From NCBI RefSeq assembly GCF_963675165.1, contig NC_087386.1, forward strand, positions 1,786,931-1,850,930: 64,000 bases of DNA. The letters are read 5' to 3'. Under the pieces are notes generated by a model that was not told the origin of the DNA, did no database searches, and saw only the letters and a program-made list of their open reading frames with translations. The stretch's first letter is position 1, and the number at the start of each line of letters is the position of its first letter. A program made the position numbers and the translations under genes. Source of the stretch: Halichondria panicea. Its lineage: Eukaryota; Porifera; Demospongiae; Suberitida; Halichondriidae. Shown here piece after piece: positions 21,824 to 32,820 of the stretch.

Positions 21824-22484
21824 AAATTAACATTTCACTGAGCAGACCTTTAACACTATCCTGTGTTTGCATACCATTTACCTGATACTTTAATTTTCTC
21901 TAGCCGTAAACATTTTGTGTGTTACATGTGTACAATAGTAATTCCATTTGAGAAGCAATCTGAGAATGCTGTTTTATATAAACCACCTGTTTCTAGGAAA
22001 CTCACAACAGCGACGAAGACGTCCAAACAGCCACTTAGACCCCTGTGGAGATTAAGCCCAACGTCAAACGAAAGCCTATAAAGTCGAAATATCTAAATAA
22101 TTATAGTATAGTGGACATGCATGTTCCATTGAGATCATGTGATATGTGTTTGCAATTTGCAATATTAAATTGAGCAACAGATAGTTGACTCATGAACACT
22201 GGTGTTTGTCAAACAGTGACGTTGTTTGTGTAAACTTGCATGTCACTGTAGTGTGGGAAATTATTTAAACCATATCATAATTCTCAGTAATACCTCAGTA
22301 CATTAGTTGTTGACGTCCCTATGTGCAGATCATTCACTTTTTCAATTCATGCGTAATCCTTCCACTATATAATTTGTTCCATTCTGCATGCCCCCATTCT
22401 GAGTATATGCTGCAACTCTTGTACACATATTCATAGCTAAAGTTGTACTAACACAAACTAGCTCTTGCTCTAATCTGAGCAGTC
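21824..22484 (+). promoter_or_regulatory. Intergenic g10-g11
   Basis: The 3' block is present, but the hexamer reads TATAAA instead of AATAAA (near 21976). TGACTCA at 22186-22192 and TGACGTCC at 22311-22318 precede g11. No gene seen. Confidence 0.5.
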
Positions 22485-24376
22485 ATGATTCTATTTCTAA
22501 CTGCTCTGCTCATCAGTGGCTATTGTGATGCTCTCACTAATTGTAATCAAACAGGTAAATTTAACAGACATTAGAAAATTTATTTCATGTTGTATTCCAA
22601 CCAATTAGTTCTTCCTACACTGTATCGAGGTATGTGGTTAGATGGTGGTGAAGTAATTAGATTCAATGATATTCTGATCACCTATCCATCAAATTGTACA
22701 CAGCCTAACATTCTTGAAAGATTCACTGTCTGTGATTACAGTGTTGTACTGGGTGACGGAGCAATCATTCCATCTCCTCCTAGTAATCTCAATAGTGCAA
22801 GTTATGTCAGACATTTCATTGCTTGGAACAGAGACTCATTGAATAGTTTTCTTGACTTTGACCTCACTACAGCAACGGCTGGGATTACTGCTATTGAGCT
22901 CAGTTTCTTGCACAGTCCTGCCAACAGAATCAGTTTGCCAGAACCTAGACTATCTGTAGTTGAATATAAACGTGGCCTTAGTGTTCGAAACGAAGTGAGT
23001 ATTACAACCTGGATATTTGATAATCAAGATCTGTCTCAAACAGACAACCAAATCAAAACTATTAGCATTCGGCCACTCACACCACTTAGTGCTGCAAACC
23101 TCAGAATTAGGTTCCAATTCACAGTGCTTAATGATTTTGATTGGTTTTTTCTAAGTGAAGTACGCTTTTGCACAGACCTTCAACAACCAGAAGTAACATT
23201 TCAAACACCATCATCAAACTATATACAGCCAAGTGCGGGTGATCTGAAAAGAAGATCAACAGAGTTAGTGTGCACTGTTTCCAGTGAAGGATCGTACACA
23301 TGGCAGTGGGAGAGAGACAATGTTATGATAGTAAATAACGGCAACTACACAATCACCATTGGAGACGGAAGTAGAACAACTAAGCTGACAATCAATAATC
23401 TAGACTTTAGTGATGCTGCTGAATATGAATGCACGGCAATGACAAGACGAGATGTGAATGTCATGAACTCAATAGTGTATGTACTGGAGTTTCCAGGTAC
23501 CTAAGCATATCTTACTTGCAAACTGTTTGTTACTGTTCTCCTTTTTCTAGAGCATGTCATTACAACACCTGATGTCAGTGGATATCTACAGACTGGAGAG
23601 GTTACCCTGACCTGTGAGCTCCATGGTTACCAGTCATCACTCCCTCCTCCTGTGTGGCTAAACACAAATGGTAGTGAAACAAATGACTCTACCAAATACA
23701 CTGTGTCTGTGTGTGAAGGAAACAACACCATAATTTTACAAAATGGCACTGTCGTTCCTAGTATCAGTTTGGACATCACAATTCACAACCTTTCATTAGC
23801 TGATGGAGGTACCTACACGTGTCGTGGTGTCAGAGGAGAGAGTGTCACTCAACTCACAATATTAAAAAGGACTGATCCAAACATGTTATCGCAAACATAT
23901 ACATCTCTACGTCTATAGAGGGTGAGTAAACTGTGACTGAGTTTACTTTCATTATACATTTATATGCCTATTATCAGTAAAAAATTATAACTTGGTTTCT
24001 ACTGCATGGTTATTATTCTCTCGTATTTACTGCAGGTATCACTCCCACTCCACCCCCTGGCAACAAAGACACCACTCGTGTCCCTATAATGAACGAAACC
24101 ATTGTCACCATAGCAGCTGCAGTAGGGAGTGTTATTATAGTACTCACAATACTTCTCCTCATAATCTTCATCATTTACCTACTGAAGAAGAAGATCAACA
24201 AGATGAAAATACGCTCGACTGAAGCTGTACAAGTACCTAATTCTCTCTCCATACAAGAAAGGGAAGACACCTCAATTTCTGTGCAGGATGTGACATATGA
24301 AGAGATTGCTGAAAAAAACGTTATGTCATTGACAAAGAACGAAGCCTACGTGTGTGTGTCGACTCCTCTAAATTAA
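22485..24376 (+). pseudogene. g11: type B copy ending before the membrane helix
   Basis: Exons are 22485-22554 (signal peptide with one extra residue), 22609-23496 (N-domain of the LPTLYRGMW class and Ig1, fully open), 23551-23921 (Ig2) and 24036-24376 (stalk, helix, tail). Two extra bases near 23898 (CATATACATC for CATGCATT) shift the last 20 residues of exon 3 into a TAG at 23916-23918, five bases before the splice donor. Translation would give a signal peptide, N-domain, Ig1 and complete Ig2 but no membrane helix, so the product would be secreted. Exon 4 remains open, with a short C-terminus (STPLN). It may be a recent pseudogene or a genuine soluble receptor. Confidence 0.7.
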
Positions 24377-25480
24377 AAATTAACATTTCACTGAGCAGAC
24401 CTTTAACACTATCCTGTGTTTGCATACCATTTACCTAATACTTTAATTTTCTCTAGCTGTAAACATTTTGTGTGTTACGTGTGTACAATAGTAATTCCAT
24501 TTGAGAAGCAATCTGAGAATGCTTTATAATAAACCACCTGTTCCTAGGAAACTCACAATAGCGACAACCAGCCAGTTAGATCCCTGTGGAGATTAAGCCC
24601 AACGTCAAACGAAAGCCTATAAAGTCGAAATATCTAAATATAGTATAGCGGACATGCATGTTCCATTGAGATCATGTGATATAGTATGTCTAAGTATTTT
24701 GTGATATTAAATTGAGCAACAGATGGTTGACTCATGAACACTGGTGTTTTGTGATTGTTTATCAAACAGTGACGTTGTTTGCATAAACTTGTCACTGTAG
24801 TGTGGGGAATTATTTAATAATTCTCAGTAATACCTTGGTACATCAGTTGTTGACGTCCCTATGTGCAGATCATGCACTTTTTCAATTCATGCGTAATCCT
24901 TCCACTATATAATTTGTTCAATTCTGCATACCCCCTATATTCTATATAATGAGTACTGCAACTCTTGTACACATATTCATAGCTAAAATTGGACTAACAG
25001 GCTCTTGTCTCTAACTGAGCAGTCTAAATAGTATTTTTGAAAGTCACGAGAATTGATTAACAAAGATCTGATCCATATACACTGATATTTGTTTTTAGTT
25101 GACGTTATCAGTAATTATAGCTCAGTACACGTTGACGTCACTGCTGTATAATTTGGCTGATAAGCGCACTTGGTTAAAGAGCCTTGATAGAAGGTGCATA
25201 GTTCTGTAGGCATGGTTAATCTCTATAAGCGCATCCAGATAATAGGCGCATAGAGGCCTGCTATTTTTTCCCATGCGCTTATTAACCAGACTGATTATAT
25301 GGTATGTAACGGTCATTCGATTTGTCATGGTACTTTCCATTTCTACATGTCCCATATTTGCTTATCTATGATAATTCCACCCCCTTTTGAAAAATCTCTA
25401 TATCCGCCTTTCATAATTATATCTATGTACATGTACATATGCAAAAGTTGGACTAACAAACTATTGTCTCTTGAACTATC
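24377..25480 (+). promoter_or_regulatory. Long intergenic g11-g12: orphan promoter and unexplained insert
   Basis: AATAAA at 24528-24533. TGACTCA (24728-24734), TGACGTCC (24851-24858) and a full leader (TTGGACTAACAGGCTCTTGT, ending near 25022) follow, but where ATGATTC should start the sequence reads TAAATAGT and passes into the upstream region of another copy. This second region has a perfect CRE octamer TGACGTCA at 25133-25140, the insert at 25141-25309, and the g12 leader. One gene body appears to have been deleted here. Confidence 0.6.
25141..25309. other. Unexplained insert in the g12 upstream region
   Basis: Other copies read TTGACGTCCCATGTGCAGGTCATTCG. Here the sequence between GACGT and GGTCATTCG is replaced by about 170 unrelated bases, rich in GCGCAT and AAGCGCA words (TAAGCGCACTTGG, TAAGCGCATCCAG, CATGCGCTTATTAACC). 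The ends GCTGATAAGCGCACTTGGTTAA and GCGCTTATTAACC are partly inverted. A small mobile element is plausible, but no clear target duplication is visible. Confidence 0.45.
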
Positions 25481-27379
25481 ATGATTCTATTTCTAACTGC
25501 TCTGCTCATCAGTGGCTATTGATGCTCTCACTTGTAATCAAACTGGTAAGCTTAGGCAGACATTTGAAGGCTTACTTTCATATTGTATTTTTACCAACTA
25601 GTTCTTCCTACACTGTATCGAGGTATGTGGTTAGATGGTGATCCAACTACATACAACGATGTTCTGATCACTTATCCATCAAATTATACACAGAGAAACT
25701 TTCTTCTTAGACTCACTGTCTGTGATTACAGTGTTGTACTGGGTGACGGAGCAATCATTCCATCTCCTCCTGATCTCAATAGTTTAAGTTATTTCAGACA
25801 CTTCATTACTTGGAACAGAGACTCATTGAATAGTTTTCTTGACTTTGACCTCACTACAGCAACGGCTGGGATTACTGCTATAGAATTCAGTTTCTTGAAC
25901 ACTCCTGCCAACAGAATCAGTTTGCCAGAACCTAGACTATCTGTTATTGAATATTCCCCAGGCCTGACAGATCGAAATGAAACAAATATTACAACCTGGA
26001 TACTTAACAATCAAGATCTGACTCAGACAGACAACCAAATCAGAACTATTAGCATTCGGCCATTTCCACCACTTAGTGCTGCGAACCTCAGAATTAGGTT
26101 TCAGTTTACAGTATTTCATGATTTTGATTGGGTCTTTCTGAGTGAAATACAATTTTGCACACGGTCTCAACATCCTTTTCAACTTCAGGCTCTAATCTTT
26201 CAAACACCATCATCAATTGTTGTTCAGCCAAGTGCAGACGACCTGAGAAGACGATCAACAGAGTTAGTGTGTACTATTTCCAGTGAAGGATTGTACGTAT
26301 GGCAGTGGAAGAGAGACAATGCTATCATAATGATGGAGAATAACGGGGACTACAGAATCACCATTGGAGACGGAAGCAGAACTACTAAGAGTTGACGATT
26401 AACAATCTGGACTTTAGTGATGCTGATAATTATGAATGCATAGCAACAACAACACACGATGTGGATTTAAGGAACTCAACAGTGTATTTAGTGGAGTTTC
26501 CAGGTACCTAATTTACTTGATATATAACTATTAAATTGTTGTTTTTTCCATTCTAGAGCATGTCATTACTACACCTGATGTCAGTGCGTATCTACAGACT
26601 GGAGAGGTTACCCTGACCTGTGAGCTCCATGTTTACCAGTCATCACTCTCTCCTCTTGTGTGGCTGGACTTGGGTGGTAGTGAAACAAATTACTCTACCA
26701 AACACACTGTATCTGTGTATGAAGGAAACAACACCATAATTCTACAAATGGCACTGTCTTCCCTAGTATCATTTTGGACATCACAATTCACAACCTTTCA
26801 TTAGCTGATGGAGGTACCTACACGTGTCGTGGTGTCAGAGGAGATAGTGTCACTCAACTCACAATATTAGAAGGGACTGATCCAAACATGTTATCACAAA
26901 CATGCATCTCTACGTCTATAGAGGGTGAGTAAACTGTGACTGAGTTTACTTTCATTATACATTTTATATGCCTATTATCAGTAAAAAATTATGACTTGCT
27001 TTCTACTGGTTATTATTCTCTCATATTTACTGCAGGTATCACCCCCACTCTACCCCCTGGCAACGAAACTACCATTCGTGTTCCTATAATGAACGAAGCC
27101 ATTGTCACCACAGCAGCTGCAGTAGGGAGTGTTATTATAGTACTCACATTACTTCTCATAATCTTCATCGTTTATCTATTGAGGAAGATCAACAAGATGA
27201 AAATACGCTCAACTGAAGCTGTACAAGTACCTAATTCTCTCTCCATACAAGAAAGGGAGGACACCTCAATTTCTGTGCAGGATGTGACGTATGAAGAGAT
27301 TGCCGAAAGACACGACATGTTATTGACAAAGAACGAAGCCTACATGTGTGTGTCGACTCCTCTAGAAAATATAAATTAG
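25481..27379 (+). pseudogene. g12: type B receptor broken in exons 1, 2 and 3
   Basis: Exon 1 (25481-25545) is two bases short (GGCTATTGATG), giving a TGA at 25520-25522 within the signal peptide. Exon 2 (25602-26503) has the first N-domain cysteine changed to tyrosine (SNYTQ) and two extra bases near 26388 in Ig1, ending at a TGA at 26393-26395. Exon 3 (26557-26924) lacks one base near 26746 (CTACAAATGG). Exon 4 (27036-27379) is open and complete, ending STPLENIN. The open fourth exon beside three broken ones is the common pattern in this array: tails decay last or are refreshed by conversion. Confidence 0.82.
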
Positions 27380-27943
27380 AAATTAACATTTCACTGAGCA
27401 GACCTGTAACATTATCCTGTGTTTGCATACCATTTACCTGATACTTTAATTTTCTCTATCTGTAAAAACATTTTGTGTGTTACCTGTGTACAATAGTAAT
27501 TCCATTTAAGAAGCGATCTGAGAATGCTTTATAATAAACCACCTGTTCCTGGGAAACCCACAATAGTGACAAAGACGTCCAAACAGCGAGTTAGACCCCC
27601 TGTGGGGAGATTAAGCCCAATGTCAAACGAAAGCCTATAAAGTCGAAATATCTGTAGTATAGCGGACATGCATGTTCCATTGAGATCATGTTAGTATGTC
27701 TAAGTATTTTGCGGTATTAAATTGAGCAACTGAGAGTTGACTCATGAACACTGGTGTTTGTGATTGTTTGTCAAACAGTGACATTATTTGTTAAACTTTT
27801 CCAATTCATGCGTAATCCTTCCACTATATAATTTGTTCCATTCTGCATGCCCCCATTCTGAGTAGATACTGCAACTCTTGTACACATATTCATAGCTAAA
27901 GTTGTACTAACACAAACTAGCTCTTGCTCTAATCTGAGCAGTC
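27380..27943 (+). promoter_or_regulatory. Intergenic g12-g13
   Basis: AATAAA at 27533-27538 and TGACTCA at 27738-27744. The stretch that normally carries TGACGTCC is deleted (GTTAAACTTTTCCAATTCATGC near 27790), so the intact g13 has a shortened upstream region. Confidence 0.5.
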
Positions 27944-29709
27944 ATGATTCTATTTCTAACTGCTCTGCTCATCAGTGGCTATTGTGATGCTCTCACTTGT
28001 AATCAAACAGGTAAATTTAGGCAGACATTTAAAGACTTATTTTCATATTGTATTCCAACCAATTAGTCCTTCCTACACTGTATCGAGGTCTGTGGTTAGA
28101 TGGTGATCCAATTACATACAACGATGTTCTGATCACCTATCCATCAAATTGTACACAGAGGAGCATTCTTGCTAGATATATTGTCTGTGATTACGGTGTT
28201 GTACTGGGTGACGGAGCAATCATTCCATCTCCTCCTGATCTCAATAGTGCAAGTTATTTCAGACATTTCATTACTTGGAATAGAGATTCATTGAAAAGTT
28301 TTATTGACTTTGACCTCACTACAGCAACGGCTGGGATTACTGCTATAGAGCTCAGTTTCTTGAACAGTCCTGCCAGTGGAATCAGTTTGCCAGAACCTAG
28401 ACTATCTGTAGTTGAATATACCCGAGGCCTGAGAGATCGAAGTGAAGCAAGTATTACAACCTGGATATTCGATAATCAAGATCTGTCTCAGACAGACAAC
28501 CAAATCAGAACTATTAGCATTCGGCCATTCCCACTATTAAGTGCTATGAACCTCAGAATTATGTTCCAATTCACAGCGTTTCATGATTTTGATTGGGTCT
28601 TTCTGAGTGAAATACGATTTTGCACACAGCCTCAACCTCCTTTTCAACTTCAGGCTGTAATCCTTCAAACACCATCATTGATTGTTGTTCAGCCAAGTGC
28701 AGACGATCTGATAAGAGGATCAACAGAGTTAGTGTGCACTGTTTCCAGTGAAGGATTGTACGTATGGCAGTGGAAGAGGGACAACGCTATCATAATGATG
28801 GAAAATATAAGCCAATACAGAATCACCATTGGAGACGGAAGCAGAACAACTAAGTTGAGGATTAACAATCTGGACTTTAGTGATGCTGCTAATTATGGAT
28901 GCATAGCAACAACAACACACGATGTGGATTTAATGAACTCAACAGTGTATTTAGTGGAGTTTCCAGGTACTTAAATTACTTAATACATGACTAATTAACT
29001 TGCTGTTCCTTCCATTCTAGAGCGTGTCATTACTACACCTGATGTCAGTAGATATCTACAGACTGGAGAGGTTACCCTGACCTGTGAGCTCCATGGTTAC
29101 CAGTCATCACTCTCTTCTCCTGTGTGGCTGGACTTGGGTGGCAGTGAAATAACTACCACTACAAAATACACTCTGTCTTTGCGTGAAGGACTCAACACCA
29201 TAATTCTACAGAATGGCACTCTTGTCCCTAGTATCATTTTAGACATCACAATTCACAACCTTTCATCAGCCGATGGAGGTACCTACAGGTGTCGTGGTGT
29301 CAGAGGAGAGAGTGTCACTCAACTCACAATAGTGGAGAGTACAGCCCCTCCCACTACACCACCTCCTCCAACCACACCCCATTTGACTACTCGTTCAACG
29401 CAGCCTACGTTAGCACCTAATAACCAGTTGCCTCCTGTACATATTTTAGTATCCGTAGTAACCATCCTAGTCATTGCATTACTTCTCTTCATTGTCTTTA
29501 TCGTTTGCCTTCTGAGGAAGATAAAGAAAAAGAAATCGTTACTGACTGAAGCTGTAAAAGTACCTAATCTACTCTCCGTAAAAGAAAAGTGTTCAATTTC
29601 TGTGCAGGATGTGATATATGAAGAGATAGCTGAAAGACGTGACATGTCATTGACAAAGAACGAAGCCTACGTGTGTGTGTCGACTCTTAGACAACCAAAA
29701 AGTTATTAA
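27944..29709 (+). CDS. g13: intact type C two-Ig membrane receptor
   Basis: Exons 27944-28010, 28067-28966 and 29021-29709 join to 551 residues. The N-domain is of the LPTLYRGLW class with PRLSVVEYTRGL. Ig1 has an extended strand (IIMMENISQYRIT) and NYGC in place of NYEC. Ig2 keeps its cysteine pair (TLTCELHG, TYRC). The type C stalk (TAPPTTPPPPTTPHL, then TTRSTQPTLAPNN) leads to a helix ending FIVCLLRK. The tail has KIKKKKSLLTEAVKVPNL, a four-residue deletion before CSISVQD, the YEEI and YVCV motifs, and a different C-terminus (STLRQPKSY) with a third tyrosine. This is the reference copy for the type C tail. Confidence 0.87.
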
Positions 29710-30179
29710 CATTATCCTGGACTAATTTGTCAATGTCTGTGTTAATAGTTTGTATTAGTGAATTAGTTTTGTGCAAAATAGCTGTAAACTAGCCTCCTTC
29801 TCAGGCCTCTTTTTGAGTAGAGGAAGTGATCACGGGGACAAGGCCAGCTGTAAACATATAATGCGTGCGTGTGTGTGTGCGTGCGTGTGTGCAATAGTTT
29901 GTGTTTTAATAATTAAGGAAGAGAATTGAGCAACAGAGAGTTGACTGTATATCAAACATTGTCAAATTAGTGCTGCAGACTAGCTATATACAGTACACTG
30001 ATGTCCTTAAGTGCAAATCATTTCAATATTTGTCATTTAATTGAACCGATTCTCATGCAACTTATTTGCTTTCTAATTCCACTCTTAAAAACATCTCTAT
30101 ATCTGCCTACTTATATATAATCATGTACTTATAATTTAAAGTTGGACTAACAGGCTCTCGTCTCTATAACTGAACAATC
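29710..30179 (+). promoter_or_regulatory. Intergenic g13-g14
   Basis: Type C flank: the conserved A/B 3' block and AATAAA are absent. It holds the direct-repeat insert 29780-29855, a GT/GC-rich simple run at about 29863-29892 and TGATGTCC at 29999-30006, then the g14 leader. Confidence 0.45.
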
Positions 30180-32131
30180 ATGATTCTATTTCTAACTGCT
30201 CTGCTCATCAGTGGCTATTGTGATGCTCTCACTTGTAATCAAACAGGTAAATGTAAGCATATAGATACTATAAAATTTATAGTATCTGGTTTAAGCTACT
30301 ATTTTGAAGACTTATTTTCATGTTGTATTATCCAACCAATTAGTCCTTCCTACACTGTATCACGGTCTGTGGTTAGATGGTGATCCAATTACATACAACG
30401 ATGTTCTGATCACCTATCCATCAAATTGTATACGGAGGAGCATTCTTGAAAGATTCACTGTCTGTGATTACAGTGTTGTACTGGGTGACGGAGCAATCAT
30501 TCCATCTCCTCCTGATCTCAATAGTGCCAGTTATTTCAGACATTTCATCTCTTGGAACAGAGACTCGTTGAATAGTTTTATTGACTTTGACCTCACTACA
30601 GCAACGGCTGGGATTACTGCTATAGAACTCAGTTTCTTAAACAGTCCAGTCAATGGAATCAGTTTGGCAGAACCTAGACTATCTGTTATTGCATATGGTC
30701 CAGGCTTTAGAGATCAAACGGAAACAAATATCACAACCTAGATACTTGACAATCAAGATCTGACTCAGGCAGACCACCAAATCAGAACTATTAGCATTCT
30801 GCCACTCACACCACTTAGTGCTGCGAACCTCAGAATTAGGTTTCAGTTTACAGTGTTTCATGATTTTGATTTAGTCTTTCTGAGTGAAATACGATTTTGC
30901 ACACAGCTTCCTTTTCAACTTTAGGCTCTAATCTTTTAAACACCATCATCAATTGTTGTTCAGCCAAGTGCAGATGACCTGAGAAGAGGATCAACAGAGT
31001 TAGTGTGCACTGTTTCCAGTGAAGGATCGTACATATGGCAGTGGAAGAGAAATAACACTTTTTTAGAAAATAATGGTGACTACAGGATCACCATTGGAGA
31101 CGGAAGCAGAACAACTGAGTTGACGATTAACAGTCTAGACTTTAGTGATGCTGCTAATTATGAATGCATAGCAACAACAACACACGATGTGGATTTAAGG
31201 AACTCAACAGTGTATTTAGTGGAATTTCCAGGTACCTAAATTACTTGATACAAATTGCCATTCTTCACCCTGCATGTACTCGTGCACATGTTCACCTATT
31301 AAATGTATATTACTGTCCTTCCATGTCGTTTCCACATCTGGAAATAGTGTATGTATACTGGTACCTAAGCATATCTTTCGCAAACTGTTTGTTACTGTCC
31401 TCCTTTTTCTTTTTATAGAGCATGTCATTACAATACCTGATGTCAGTGGATATCTACAAACTAGAGAGGTTATCCTGACCTGTGAGCTCCATGGTTACCA
31501 GTCATCATTCTCTCCTCCTGTGTGGTTCGACTTGGGTGGCAGTGAAATAACCGCATCTACAAAATCAAAATACACCATCACTTCTGATGAAGGAGGGAAC
31601 ACCATCGTTTTTGAGAATGGCACTGCTATCCCTAGTGTGATTGTCTGGCTTAGAATTCGAGATCTATCATCAGCCGATGGAGGTACCTACATGTGTCGTG
31701 GTGTCAGAGGAGGAGAGAGTGTCACTCAACTTGTGATTATTGCAGAAGGGAAATCCCCTCCCACTACACCACCTCCCACTACTGCACTACCTGTGACTAC
31801 TCAGCACACATCAGCATCTAATAATGTTTTGCTACCAACAGTACATAGATTAGTATCTGTAGTAACTATCCTAGTGATTGTATTACTTCTCCTCATTGTC
31901 TTCATCGTTTACCTACTGAGGAAGAAGATCAACAAGATAATACATTCCTTAATACGCTCGACTGAAGCTGTACAAGTACCTAATTCTCTCTCCATACATA
32001 TACAAGAAAGGGAAGACACCTCAATTTCTGTGCAGAATGTGACCTATGAAGAGATTGCCGAAAGAAGCGTTATGTCATTGACAAAGAACGAAGCCTACGT
32101 GTGTGTGTCGACTCCTCCTCTAGAAAAATAG
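30180..32131 (+). pseudogene. g14: type A receptor with three in-frame stops
   Basis: Exons are 30180-30246, 30344-31231 and 31419-32131. Exon 2 keeps its frame but has TAG at 30739-30741 (TGG in other copies), TAG at 30922-30924 (CAG elsewhere) and TAA at 30937-30939 (CAA elsewhere); the last two lie in the linker between the N-domain and Ig1. Ig1 is open. Intron 2 is a hybrid: it starts like a type A intron, includes a piece of a type A exon 3 start near 31323-31341, then continues as a type B intron ending TTTTTATAG. Exon 3 starts with type B sequence (VITIPDVSGYLQT) and then becomes type A, with an open stalk, helix and tail (SIHIQERED has two extra residues). Confidence 0.82.
30263..30287. 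repeat. Perfect 12-base hairpin in g14 intron 1
   Basis: AGATACTATAAA (30263-30274) and TTTATAGTATCT (30276-30287) are exact reverse complements around one base. They lie in extra intron sequence absent from the other copies, which read GTAAGCTTAAGCAGACATTT here. It could be a small palindromic insertion. Confidence 0.7.
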
Positions 32132-32820
32132 ACAGCCAAAAAATTAACCTTTTACTGCATGAGCAGCTCTTTAACATTATCCTGGACTTATTTATCATTA
32201 AATTTTGTGCATAATTCTATTTAGTACCCTGACACTTTAGATTTGTCTATATATAGCTTATAAACATACTGTGTGTCATATTGTGTGTGTGTGTACTTCT
32301 ATATGAGTTGCTTCACACACATTCTAGCAATTTGAGAATGCTGTTTAATAAACCACCTGTTCCTGGGAAACCCACAATAGCGGCGAAGCCATTCAAATAG
32401 CCATTTATACCCTGTGGAGATTAAGCCCAATGTCAAACCAAAGCCTTATTTAACTATATTGCTTGGTATAGCAAAAATGTTCAGATCTACAGGCATGTGA
32501 TAATGTAGTAGATATATAAGCATTTTTTGAAGTGGGGATAATATTGAGCAACAGAGATTTGATTCATGAACACTGATATTTGTTTTTATTGATGTTATCA
32601 GCGATATATACCTCAGCACACGTTGATGTTTCTATGTGATCATTCGATTTGTCGATTTGTCAATTCATGCATGCATACTTTCCATTCTATATGTCCCGTA
32701 TTTGCTAATCTACATGAATAGTCCCACCTCTTTTCTATATATCGGCCTCTCATACACATGCATGACTGTACATCACTAATTCATCATGCTGAAGTTGGTC
32801 TTGTCTTTAACTGAACAATC
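32132..32820 (+). promoter_or_regulatory. Intergenic g14-g15
   Basis: AATAAA at 32347-32352 with the conserved block. The upstream part matches the g9-g10 interval, including the TTGATGT word near 32620 and the ATGCTGAAGTTGG leader variant. No TGACTCA or TGACGTCC. Confidence 0.45.

Noticed and set aside
29319-29645. Minus-strand open frames of about 108 codons opposite type C stalks, helices and tails
   Set aside because: They recur only because the plus-strand repeat is copied; they lack a signal, splice context or codon-level conservation of their own.
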